Shown here: in pieces, positions 43,584-52,059 of the stretch
Numbering within the stretch: position 1 is the stretch's first letter
Layout: each line of letters begins with the position of its first letter
Notes under the pieces: generated by a model
What the model was told of the DNA's origin: nothing
Database searches by the model: none
Seen by the model: the letters and a program-made list of their open reading frames with translations, nothing else
Origin: Galaxea fascicularis
Lineage: Eukaryota > Cnidaria > Anthozoa > Scleractinia > Euphylliidae
Direction of reading: 5' to 3'
DNA length: 64,000 nt
NCBI GenBank assembly: GCA_948470475.1
Contig: OX419346.1
Span: 12,182,843 to 12,246,842, forward strand
Position numbers and translations under genes: made by a program

Positions 43584-43740
43584 TCATGGCATGGAAATGG
43601 AACTCAAGGCCACTTGCCAACCCGTGCTGGGCAGTTGTAACCAATAGGGTAGCTTGATCTTGTAATCATTGTTCTTATTCGTGGCGCCAAATTGCGTGCC
43701 TCCCCCATTGCTGGGTAGTGTCAGGAACAGACTCTCGAAC
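43584..43740 (-). pseudogene. Polinton-type small virion-protein-like fragment
   Basis: The minus frame has SLFLTLPSNGGGTQFGATNK, DYKIKLPYWLQLPSTGWQVA and LSSISMP. The pattern 'FY-TLPSN ... N---Y---L--P--L-G-WEVAL--I--P' recurs in a small protein found next to Polinton/Maverick genes. It begins just after, and overlaps in another frame, the end of the integrase. It is cut after about 50 residues, where BEL/Pao sequence begins. Annotation is by pattern only. Confidence 0.5.
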
Positions 43741-43923
43741 TCTTTGCCTCCTCCTCCTCTTCCTTGAACCATCTTCGATCCAACTGTTGTACTTGGCAGG
43801 CCACCCTTTCCAACTGACGAGCATGCAACCGGGTCTGCGTTTTAATACCTTGTCCACATGCCACAACGTATTCTTGTCCATGATCACTTTTTGTAAATCT
43901 TGTTTGTAACAGTCCTCGTAACG
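43675..43923 (-). pseudogene. Polinton integrase, C-terminal chromodomain (second part)
   Basis: The minus frame contains LWHVDKVLKR, MLVSWKGWPAKYNSWIED and a basic tail. This is the chromodomain that ends many Polinton/Maverick integrases. It is separated from the first part of the gene (45492-46390) by a 1,563-bp element. The frames on the two sides agree when the element and one TA are left out, so the insertion split a continuous gene. Confidence 0.8.
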
Positions 43924-44350
43924 TATGAAGCGGTATTGGTGTCAAAATTAAGGTCGCATTTCATTGTACTGATCTTGCATTTTATGTTTTACTTTTCGCA
44001 TTTAATGTTGAATCAGTTGCATTTTCATACTGTGTTGTGAATTGATAGTGAGTATTCATTTTGTGAAGGTACTATGGTTTTTCCAATAGTGCCACATTTC
44101 TTGATGCATAACGTCCCATTGTTTGATAGTCCAAGCTCATTTTATGAAGGTCGTTTGGTTTTGTTAATCATGTGCTATTTCTTGATGCATAAGTCCCATT
44201 GTTTGATGGTCAGCGGTCATTTTAGAAATCAGTCATTTTATGATGGTAAAAGGAGGTTCATTTTATGAAGGTCCTTTTTTTACCCATGAGTACGTTCGGG
44301 CTACTATGACATATCCCAGGAGCCTTTGTTGTCGGTAATCAAATCAATCA

Positions 44351-44820
44351 TGGTGGACGAGAACTTGACCTTGCTGCGTTTGGTGCGAGACGCAATTTTA
44401 AGTATTGTTAGGTAGTTGGACGGTGGTAATGTCAGCGAAGACATGATAGATTATGGGCATATCCTTCGATTAACAGCAAGTAATATAAACTTAAGAGAAG
44501 TAGAGCCTCTCATTTGCAAAGCAGCAAGATCGCTTAGAATTCTTGTAGGGATGAGTTGCAACGACTGCTATGAATTGCCATTAGAACACAGTGGGCATGT
44601 TGGATGGCCACGATTTGGAGTATCGAGAGCGCAACTCGAATACTTGCTGCAAAACGGCTTTACTGGCAAACAGATTTCCGAAATGTTGTCAATTTCCTTG
44701 TCAACTGTCAGGCGAAGAAAGCGAGACTTCAACGTGTCAGTGAGAGATCTTTATAGCAGTTTTAGCGAAGAAGAGTTGGACAATGGATTGCAAACGATTT
44801 TTGCCTGGAAGATGGCTTAA
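44351..44820 (+). pseudogene. N-terminal HTH part of an integrase-core transposase, internally deleted
   Basis: From ATG 44351 (MVDENLTLLRLV) the frame meets one TAG at about 44411, then runs open through PLICKAARSLRILVGM, GWPRFGVSRAQLEYLLQNGF and TGKQISEMLSISLSTVRRRK to a stop. The block 'GRPRF-I---QL--LL--GF----IA-ML-VS--T--RR' is the HTH that precedes the integrase-like core in a transposase-like family common in fish and cnidarians. The catalytic core that should follow is absent, replaced by sequence of the opposite gene. Confidence 0.6.
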
Positions 44821-45067
44821 AATTAAACAACGCCATGTGCTCTTGGAGGCTTGTTTGAGATGCATTCACTAGGGGTCGGTTCGTGGTTGTGGCATTGAGG
44901 TTTGTCTGCATTGAATTTGAAGCGCTGTGATTTGGAGTTGTAGCATTCGATGATTGCAAATGTGCAGCCAAAGATTCTGTTTCTCCCCTTTCCAGGCAAT
45001 GACATGCACTAAGGATACTGGAAGCACACGGTCGTAGAAGCTTTCTTGTCTCGTCTGCTTCCGCCAT
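44765..45067 (-). CDS. Converging ORF at the other end of the 1.56-kb element
   Basis: ATG 45065-45067 starts MAEADETRKLLRPCASSILS, then ACHCLERGETESLAAHLQSS and a Ser/Thr/Asn-rich tail. The frame runs about 101 codons and overlaps the end of the HTH ORF on the other strand. I do not recognise it. Its ATG lies just inside the right arm, mirroring the HTH gene at the left arm. It may therefore be the first exon of the full element's second gene, or the other end of a longer gene brought close by deletion. Confidence 0.4.
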
Positions 45068-45491
45068 TTTGCAACATGTACAAAGTGCCGTCCATAAAGG
45101 CTCATGGGATATGTCATAGTAGCTCGAACATACTCATGGATAAAAAGGACCTTCATAAAATGAACCTCCTTTTACCATCATAAAATGGCTGTTTCGTAAA
45201 ATGACCACTGACCATCAAACGATGGGACTTATGCATCAAGAAATAGCACACGATTAACAAAACCAAACAACCTTTATAAAATGAGCTTGGACTATCAAAC
45301 AATGGGACGTTATGCATCAAGAAATGTGGCACTATTGGAAAAACCATAGTACCTTCACAAAATGAATTATCAATATCAATTTGCAACACAGTATGAAAAT
45401 GCAACTGATTCAACATTAAATGCGAAAAGTAAAGCATAAGATCAGTACAATGAAATGCGCCCTTAATTTTGACACCAATACCGCTTCATAG

Positions 45492-46390
45492 TAAAGGGGT
45501 ACCATCCATTTCTTCCACGTGGTAAGTGGTCAATGGACCGGACACAAACCGCGACACCACAAACACTTCTTCCGTCCATTGAGGCAGATAGCCTTTCTTG
45601 AAGGTTCGTACCCTCTTGCTCAACCGAACGTGATTACCCACCTTGAACTTGGCTTTGGATGGTTTACCCAGTCATTTGCTGTACAAGGTTTGCCACACTT
45701 GGGGTTCGTTGGTCTCCGTGACGTCTTGGGGTGCCATGCCAATGGTACAGTGCACGCCCACATTGTACGCTTTCACCAACGCTGGTAGGACGTCCAGGTA
45801 CATCAAGGTGTTTGCGGCCGTGAAGTAGCGGTACATCTCTCCCTTCAATGTGCGAATGAACTGTTCCACCACACTGGCTTTGGCATCATCGTGCGTCGAA
45901 AAATGCTCGGTGCCTTTCTCTTTCAACCAGGTCTGTACCTTGGTGTTGTAAAACTCTTTACCGTTTGTAAATGCTGAGGTTTCCGTCCGCTGGTCTTGAG
46001 AATGTTCTGAAACGCTCTCACCACTTCCTCTCCGGTCTTTTTCTTCAAAGGACGGACACAGGGAAATTTGGACAAGACGTCGACGACTGTCAAGAGGTAC
46101 CGCGTGCCTTTATTCTATTTGGCAGTTGTTTGCATTTCCACCAGATCCACCACCCATTGTTCGTCTTTCTCAAAGACCAGGATGGGTAACTTGGCAAACT
46201 GATGTTGGATGGGTCAGTGTAGAGTAAACACCAATTCTCGTTTTAAACGGTGTTGTGCTTCGGGCAGCGTTATTCTGTGGGTCTTGGCATACCGGACGAA
46301 TCCCCTCAATGCTCCAAGCACACTCGGATCAGTGTATGTTTGAGACTTTCCTATCCCCACCACAGTATCAATCGTTTGACAGAGGGATTT
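45492..46390 (-). pseudogene. Polinton/Maverick integrase, core part
   Basis: In minus sense: VLGALRGFVRYAKTHRITLP, FEKDEQWVVDLVEMQ (first Asp), YLLTVVDVLSKFPCVRPLKK, a frameshift at about 45965 where the second Asp motif should be, KEFYNTKVQTWLKEKG, DAKASVVEQFIRTLKGEMYR (Glu region), YFTAANTLMYLDVLPALVKA and SIGMAP-like IGMAPQDVT. A KVGNHVRLSKRVRTFKKGYL SH3-like region follows. Stops interrupt at three places (TLH-stop-PIQ, AK-stop-NKG, SK-stop-LGK). The loss of the second catalytic Asp and the stops show it is dead. The C-terminal chromodomain is at 43675-43923. Confidence 0.85.
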
Positions 46391-46560
46391 CGCCAGTAAA
46401 ACTCCTCCTCTTCCTCACCAAACGTCCGTCTTAACCATTTTACAAACACCACATAATGGTGAATGCGAAACCTCAGTACGTCCACCATGTCGGCTAAGCC
46501 CCATCCCTCAATCTCCTCCTCCTCCTTGGTGGGTATGGGATGCTCACCCACCCACTGTCA
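46351..46560 (-). other. Possible N-terminal extension of the integrase
   Basis: The frame MGEHPIPTKEEEEIEGWGLA, then MVDVLRFRIHHYVVFVKWLR, precedes and overlaps the integrase start. It switches frame to the integrase near 46370. It could be part of the same protein after a small indel, or a short separate ORF. Confidence 0.35.
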
Positions 46561-46621
46561 ACAGACCCAACAGGTCACTAACCATCAATATGTATGACTT
46601 GGCGGATGAACAGTGTGCAAC

Positions 46622-47222
46622 ATGCAGTACGATTTGCAGAACGAACCGTTTGCGCCCTGGTACATTGGGATGGGTTTGCAAGCAGGTATCCACCTATTCC
46701 AATGACGTGAGCAAGTGAACGGTACCCTGTATTCCATACTTCTCCCTTTGATGGACCGCCAATCGTTGACGAGTCGTTTCGAGGTGGCCCCCAGTGTGGA
46801 TGCTGAGGCAGCCACGGCCTGTCGAGATTTAAATTGGAATTTCGACAATTACAACGTCCATTGGTGGGTACCTACAGAGAGACCACACCATCACCACTGC
46901 CTGCGACCGTGTGTTGGCTTTTGGCTATTTGACCCTAGGTGGTGACAGGGACAAGTCCTTCATACACGGTGGAATAGGATGGACGGTATGATTGGCGCAA
47001 AGGTTACACAAACCCATCTACCTGTATGACTTGGCGGATGAACAGTGGTTGTGGTACAATTACAAGCACCAACATTTCGAACAGTGTCCCTCCACACCGC
47101 CGTTACATGGCAAGTGTGCCATCATGGGTGACCGGCACGTCAATCCCACCCATAATGCCTATGACGTGATCCACGATCTCTTTTACCTCCACCAACACAG
47201 ACAGCAACTGCAAGCTTCCTAA
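46622..47222 (+). pseudogene. SLOG/DprA-like Rossmann-fold gene, first copy (5' truncated)
   Basis: Reads MQYDLQNEPFAPWYIGMGLQ, AGIHLFQ-stop, DRQSLTSRFEV, NYNVHWW. After a frame change it reads LGGDRDKSFIHGGIGWTV-stop-LAQRLHKPIYLYDL and DEQWLWYNYKHQHFEQC. The GGxGWTV--A--L-KPIY-YD pattern, with an N-terminal GGxKGTD in the second copy, resembles SLOG/DprA/lysine-decarboxylase-like nucleotide-binding proteins. Both TGA stops are shared with the second copy, so they predate the duplication. Confidence 0.5.
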
Positions 47223-47254
47223 AAACACTGGACCCTCTAATCACAACGCTCCAT

Positions 47255-47345
47255 GTCGGGCCAATCATTACGCTCTCTGTTCCACCAATCACGATGCTCT
47301 ACATTGGACCAATCACAGACCTCTCGCCATACATAAAAAAACCTC
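47255..47345 (+). promoter_or_regulatory. CCAAT-box cluster plus ATAAAA box (copy 1)
   Basis: CCAAT at 47261, 47285 and 47309 and an ATAAAA box at 47333, then CTCTCTCCCACCGCAGA. The spacing between CCAATs is 24 bp. The same arrangement recurs at 48294-48350 and 49083-49184, once directly upstream of an ATG. Function is inferred from composition and recurrence. Confidence 0.5.
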
Positions 47346-47819
47346 TCTCCCACCGCAGACCTCATTTCACCATCAAGAGATCCGACGCGATTTTCAATTC
47401 TTGGACGAGGCCGCTGGCTTGTTCGTGATTGGTCACCTCTATTGCGCTGATGTCACAACAATCGACCAATAGGAGGGGACGGATGGATTCTTCACTTCGC
47501 GAAATATCAGCAGAAACCTCTATTTATTCGCCTATGCCAGTTCATCACACCACACATGTTGAGTTCAAAATGATTTTATTGAGTTATAGACATGTCAGTT
47601 ATAGTTCAGGAATTGTCCATACATGTCAACGCATAGCGATGGTACTTCTCCTTGGTGAACACCGCATGCTCCATCTGTCTGTTCATCTCCATGATGCGGT
47701 CGGAAAAAGTCACAGGTCTTGTCGTGACAGGTTAAGGAACAGACGTCCTTCATTTCCTCGTTGGGACGAGCGACAGAGTGACCACTTGTAGGGGCATAGC
47801 AATAACAGATGAAGGGACC

Positions 47820-48230
47820 TCACTTGATCTCTGAACAGGCTTGTGCCTCACACAGCTCCTGACATTGACGGGCGTCTAACCAGCCAGGACAACTACGTTC
47901 TTGACACACAAAGTATTGCCAGCCTTTGGCTTCTGAGATGCGGAACTCCAAAGGGAAAGCGTGAATGGGGCATGTGTACTGGACGATGGGGACTGGTCGG
48001 GGTGGACCAGGCGGAATGCCACCAGGATATTCGCCAGGTCCTAAGGGTGTGTCTCCTTCCTCTAGCACCTTGGTCTCAAAGTCTGGTAGCGGTTCCAACA
48101 ACTCCTTCATGTTCATATCATCGATCCCCTCCAACTGACCTTGTCCTTCCAACTCCAGTGAAAACTCCTTGGCCGCTTGTCTGACAATGTCCACGGCTTC
48201 CATCTTTCGCCTTCTTCTTCTTCGTCTCAT
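47820..48230 (-). CDS. Zinc-ribbon ORF of the Polinton block
   Basis: ATG at 48228-48230 (MRRRRRRRKMEAVDIV), with a second ATG 9 codons on. Central acidic/Pro-Gly linker, then a C-terminal ribbon YTCPIHAFPLEFRISEAKGW, QYFVCQERSCPGWL and CQELCEAQAC. The 'CP-H--PL----S---G--YFVC----CP-W' spacing resembles a GRF-type or ribbon zinc finger that binds nucleic acid. About 137 codons, no lesion. A TATAAA on the minus strand lies 35 bp before the ATG (48270-48265). It is divergent from the SLOG-like gene at 48376 and shares its upstream region. Confidence 0.5.
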   Translation of the reverse strand: MRRRRRRRKMEAVDIVRQAAKEFSLELEGQGQLEGIDDMNMKELLEPLPDFETKVLEEGDTPLGPGEYPGGIPPGPPRPVPIVQYTCPIHAFPLEFRISEAKGWQYFVCQERSCPGWLDARQCQELCEAQACSEIK

Positions 48231-48261
48231 GCAAGTGTGATGTAGGTTTCTCTGGTGCAGC

Positions 48262-48375
48262 AAATTTATACGAACTGAACGGATCGAAACCCACCAATCA
48301 CAACGCTCTACGTCGGACCAATCACGATGTTTGACCTCTCGCCATATATAAGAACCTCTCTCCCACCGCAGATCT
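48262..48375. promoter_or_regulatory. Divergent promoter between zinc-ribbon ORF and SLOG-like ORF
   Basis: Minus side: TATAAA at 48270-48265, ATG at 48230. Plus side: CCAAT at 48294 and 48318 (24 bp apart), TATATA at 48345-48350, ATG at 48376. Both TATA-to-ATG distances (about 30-35 bp) leave almost no 5' leader, like compact viral or Polinton promoters. Inference only. Confidence 0.55.
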
Positions 48376-49068
48376 CATGGGAGGATGCAAGGGTACAGAT
48401 GTGGCCGCCCTGTATTGGGCCGATCTCTTCGGCGTTCCCTTCCGTTGCATCCTACCTCATTTTCACAGCATGCAGTACGATTTGCAGAACGAACCGTTTG
48501 CGCCCTGGTACATTGGGATGGGTTTGCAAGCAGGTATCCACCTATTCCAATGATGTGAGCAAGTGAACGGTACCCTGTATTCCATACTTCTCCCTTTGAT
48601 GGACCGCCAATCGTTGACGAGTCGTTTCGAGGTGGCCCCAGTGTGGATGCTGAGGCAGCCACGGCCTGTCGAGATTTAAATTGGAATTTCGACAATTACA
48701 ACGTCCATTGGTGGGTACCTACAGAGAGACCACACCATCACCACTGCCTGCGACCGTGTGTTGGCTTTTGGCTATTTGACCCTAGGTGGTGACAGGGAGA
48801 AGTCCTTCATACACGTGGAATAGGATGGACGGTATGATTGGCGCAAAGGTTACACAAACCCATCTACCTGTATGACTTGGTGGATGAACAGTGGTTGTGG
48901 TACAATTACAAGCACCAACATTTCGAACAGTGTCCCTCCACACCGCCGTTACATGGCAAGTGTGCCATCATGGGTGACCGGCACGTCAATCCCACCCATA
49001 ATGCCTATGACGTGATCCATGATCTCTTTTACCTCCACCAACACAGACAGCAACTGCAAGCTTCCTAA
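48376..49068 (+). pseudogene. SLOG/DprA-like gene, second copy with complete N-terminus
   Basis: ATG 48376: MGGCKGTDVAALYWADLFGV, PFRCILPHFHSMQYDLQNEP, WYIGMGLQAGIHLFQ, TGA. The continuation is as in the first copy, with one base missing at the GGIGWTV site and a one-base loss near 48635. GGxKGTD--A--WA---GVP and the later GG-GW---A--L-KP are the two glycine motifs expected of a SLOG-type Rossmann fold, which binds nucleotide derivatives. In-frame TGAs and indels make it inactive. Promoter-like elements sit immediately upstream. Confidence 0.5.
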
Positions 49069-49376
49069 AAACACTGGACCCTCCAATCACAACGCTCCAT
49101 GTCGGGCCAATCATTACGCTCTCTGTTCCACCAATCACGATGCTCTACATTGGACCAATCACAGACCTCTTGCCATACATAAAAAAACCTCTCTCCCACT
49201 GCAGACCTCATTTCACCATCAAGAGATCCGACGCGATTTTCAATTCTTGGACGAGGCCGCTGGCTTGTTCGTGATTGGTCACCTCTATTGCGCTGATGTC
49301 ACAACAATCGACCAATAGGAGGGGACGGATGGATTCTTCACTTCGCGAAATATCAGCAGAAACCTCTATTTATTCG
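48470..49376 (+). repeat. Second copy of the 909-bp tandem duplication
   Basis: Partner of 46622-47530, with only a few substitutions and single-base indels. Ends at CTCTATTTATTCG, after which the two copies diverge abruptly. Confidence 0.85.
49080..49195 (+). promoter_or_regulatory. CCAAT-box cluster plus ATAAAA box (copy 2)
   Basis: CCAAT at 49083, 49107, 49131 and 49155 (exactly 24 bp apart), then ATAAAA at 49179, again 24 bp on. Further ATTGG/CCAAT boxes lie at about 49275 and 49311, near a CTATTTATT box (49366). The regular 24-bp register suggests an amplified promoter unit. Confidence 0.5.
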
Positions 49377-49541
49377 ATATGCATCTGAATAGGTGGCTCA
49401 TATTTGACTAGAAGCGCCAACACTACGTCCACTGTCTGAGAACTCCCTCTCTCCAAGGTTGATGCGCCGGACCGGTAGTCTTCACTTAACCATCCAGAAT
49501 CCCACCTTCAAAGCATTGAAAGATTTGATCCAACCAACCTG

Positions 49542-50030
49542 ATGGATGGTGTTCGCCGAATTTGTTTGATAGTGGACTTGGAGGGATTTCATGTCAGCGC
49601 TTCACGCAGGAATCCCAAACAGTTCGTCGCGCGCAAACTGGGCTGGTGTGCCTGGCTGGGATCTGGTGCTGGTGTCGGGTCCTACCGTTACTTCCCCACC
49701 GTGTACTTTTATGCCTTAGCCCTCAAGGACTGGTGGACGTGCTCATATGTCACCAACCACATTCACAGTCTACCCTATCGTCCCACCCCTGAGGAACAAG
49801 CCGGAGCCCCCACGCAATTATGGGACCTCCAAGCATTTTATGCAATCCACAAGACCTTGGACTGGACGTTGGTGGGGTACAAGGGTGGATGTGTGGATGG
49901 GGATCCTCTCCATCACCTTTGCCCCAAAGTGGAATGCTCTCATTTCCTGCAATGGTTGAGAAAGACATTGCAATTATTCAGAGACAGTAATTTTGTCAAT
50001 CTCAAACGTGCTTTACGTCTGGCATTTTAA
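49542..50030 (+). CDS. DEDD exonuclease-like ORF
   Basis: Intact 162-codon frame: RRICLIVDLEGFHV (DxE motif at residues 12-14), FVARKLGWCAW, TVYFYALALKDWWTCSYVTN, HIHSLPYRPTPEEQ, LVGYKGGCVDGDPLHHL and CPKVE near the end. The sequence D-EGF ... F--RE-GWC ... IHGLPY ... VGYKGG--E-D-L--L ... CPK is a pattern I associate with a divergent DEDD/RNase H-fold exonuclease-like family found in mobile elements. Identification is by pattern and is tentative. It lies on the plus strand after the second CCAAT cluster. Confidence 0.45.
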   Translation: MDGVRRICLIVDLEGFHVSASRRNPKQFVARKLGWCAWLGSGAGVGSYRYFPTVYFYALALKDWWTCSYVTNHIHSLPYRPTPEEQAGAPTQLWDLQAFYAIHKTLDWTLVGYKGGCVDGDPLHHLCPKVECSHFLQWLRKTLQLFRDSNFVNLKRALRLAF

Positions 50031-50635
50031 TCAGTTGTACATTGGTTACAGATTTTGTGCAATAAAAGCTGATGCAGCAAGTCATGCAATGAAAATGATG
50101 TTCGTGCAACCTCTATCTTGGCTCGACTGCGTTGCAAAGCCGCTCGTTCATATTTGAGTCTCTTCTCATACTTCACGGGATCCTTTTTCAAGTCTTCCCT
50201 TCTCTCTCTTGCCCGTACATTATGGCTGGGTTTGCGCTCTTCAAATTGAACGGGCTCCGGTCTCACTTTCCTCCAATAATTTGCATCATAACTTTTTTCT
50301 TCTGTCTCACCTCCTCCTTCTGTCTGTAACTCGCTTGCTCCACACGCTTCTTTTCCCTCCAGGCCTGGTATCAACCTTCTCTCTTCAATTTTGCCACGTA
50401 TGTGGTTTGATATCCCCTGTTTCGAGCTTGAAGAATCGCTCTCTCTTCATCCGTCATTGCTGCTATTTTAAGTTTCTTACGGGTATATTCCTTAAGATAA
50501 TGTGTTCTCTTACTTTCTCTAATTCTCTCCATTCTCTGCTCGTACCTTTCCGGTTCTTCTTCTTTCATCTTCTCCAATCGTTCTTTGGTCAACGCATATC
50601 GTCGTCGTCTCTCTTCTTTCATTCAATTGTCCATA
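50027..50635 (-). pseudogene. Basic coiled-coil ORF with one frameshift
   Basis: First part (50622-50371): RRRYALTKERLEKMKEEEPE, RYEQRMERIRESKRTHYLKE, LQARNRGYQTTYVAKLKREG and a stop. Second part (50374-50027) in another frame: HNVRARERREDLKKDPVKYE, KRLKYERAALQRSRAKIEVA. Both are highly charged and helical with similar composition, so they probably form one gene broken near 50372. No known domain. It converges on the exonuclease-like ORF. Confidence 0.4.
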
Positions 50636-50784
50636 TTGCTCATTTCCACCGATCCCGAGATCCTTTGGCTTTTTACAAGGCTTCTCATTTGACGTCACAT
50701 TTCCATGCCAACCCTTGTCCACATGCTAGGGGATACCCCCCATCCCCCGATTCTTACTCTCCATGGTAACGTGACATCACCAGT

Positions 50785-50830
50785 GGCTTCCATATAAACC
50801 CTCGCGCATTGTGCTGGCTCATTTCCAGTC
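50785..50830 (+). promoter_or_regulatory. TATA-box promoter candidate
   Basis: CATATAAACC at 50790-50799 followed about 30 bp on by CATTTCCAGTCAGTGC, an initiator-like site. It precedes the short signal-peptide-like ORF. The spacing matches other compact promoters in this block. Confidence 0.4.
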
Positions 50831-50867
50831 AGTGCATGTCTCGGCCTAATGTGAAACAATCATGCAA

Positions 50868-51420
50868 TGGTGATTGTTCTGGTGATTCTGTTATTGTCTT
50901 GTGTAGGCTACAGTTGTGGGCTGCCGCCAGCAGAGTGAACCCGTTCTAAACGCCCAGTGTCCTGCACTTCCCTGCCTTTACCAGAGTGCACCTCGTCACC
51001 TCGCACCTTGTCACCTCGCCTTACTCTATGGCAGTGGCTTCTGGTGTGGCTTGCCTCACTTGGCCAAAGAACGCGTAGTTTACTGGATCAGTGTGACCGA
51101 ACATCATCACAAGATGCAAGCCGTTTGCAAGGAAATCAACAGCCTCCCCATCTGTCCACGGTATGGTTTTGCCATGCTCACGGAGCAGCAGCTAGGACGA
51201 CAGTAAGTAACCCTTTGTTTTATTTTTCCATTCCATTTATGTTTTTTCACAGCACCCTTCTCTATTGTTTCTCCAATTGGGATTGGTCCATTCCATGGAA
51301 TCCAGACTTGATACGGTGTGGTCGATGCACCGAATACGAGTATACTGATCTTCCTGGGGCCATTTACTTCCACCTGGGTCGATGGATCACTCTCACTCCC
51401 TTTCACAGGGATTAGGTACG
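50868..51420 (+). other. Short signal-peptide-like start and Cys-rich frame
   Basis: An ATG at about 50868 opens MVIVLVILLLSCVGYSCG, a good signal-peptide profile, but stops after 23 codons. A neighbouring frame continues with Cys-rich sequence (CPALPCLYQ, LPICPRYGFAM) to a donor-like GACA|GTAAGT (about 51203). A small secreted or membrane protein with a frameshift or an intron is possible. Not resolved. Confidence 0.3.
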
Positions 51421-51534
51421 TCCATTAATTCCTCTTTTTTTCGTTCTTCGTCGTCAATCTTCCCAAACGATATCGTAGATATCCTAGGTGGATCGAGTGC
51501 TCCAGGTGTACGAATACAACGGAAATCACATATA

Positions 51535-51713
51535 CACCTTATTCCAAAATGGTGATGATTTTGTTATTTCTTTGTGTCCATGTTAATTGGCCCTTGTTGC
51601 CTCGTTTTAAGCTAAAAATTCTATTGTATTCTGCAGATGCGATCGAGGCAAAGAGGGCTAATTAACATGAATATAAAACAATAATAAAATTGTCGCCATT
51701 TTGGAATAAGGTG
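51535..51713. mobile_element. 179-bp MITE with TA duplication
   Basis: CACCTTATTCCAAAATGG opens at 51535 and mirrors at 51713, with TA flanks (51533-51534 and 51714-51715). The arms pair for about 75 bp with mismatches, so the whole element can fold into a hairpin. It lies between Polinton-type ORFs. Confidence 0.75.
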
Positions 51714-52059
51714 TATTACCATGCACTAAAACGACGACTCCTACCCCTTCAGCATAGAGGTCAGTCATGCCAACTCCTGAACATTTTCCCCCTCTTTTTC
51801 AGACCTTCTTGCCCATCTAATTACGTCCCTTGCGTCTTCTGCACTTTCCACTCTCCCCTCGAAGTTCTGCCTGGGTGTCATCTGTCATTCTTACCATTGG
51901 GTGCATTTCCATTGATTCCCCAGATATATTTGGTGTCTGTATTGTCACCGTCATGTCTACCGCCCCTGATGTGCCTCTCCTTTGTTAACACCCACCGTAA
52001 TTTATCTCCACAGCTTCCGCATCTGTGGCCTGGGACACTTGACTTGTGATAAATAGTGA

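Larger units (their letters stand above)
43926..45488. mobile_element. 1,563-bp DNA transposon with ~390-bp inverted repeats, inserted in the Polinton integrase
   Basis: The ends read TGAAGCGGTATTGGTGTCAA inward and TA flanks both sides (43924-43925 and 45489-45490). The inverted arms (43926-44320 and 45095-45488) are close copies and contain repeated CATTTTATGAAGGT-type segments. Inside are two converging open frames, each starting just inside an arm. The full-length transposase is absent, so this is probably an internally deleted derivative. Confidence 0.85.
46622..47530 (+). repeat. First copy of a 909-bp tandem duplication
   Basis: Nearly identical to 48470-49376 (offset about 1,847 bp). 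The unit holds most of a SLOG-like gene, its 3' flank and a promoter-like CCAAT cluster. The left breakpoint joins to a scrap (46590-46613) that duplicates an internal part of the same gene, evidence of rearrangement. Confidence 0.85.

Noticed and set aside
50209..50769. Plus-strand 186-codon frame rich in Phe/Leu/Ser
   Set aside because: It is the complement of the Arg/Glu-rich minus-strand coiled-coil ORF, which explains its composition.
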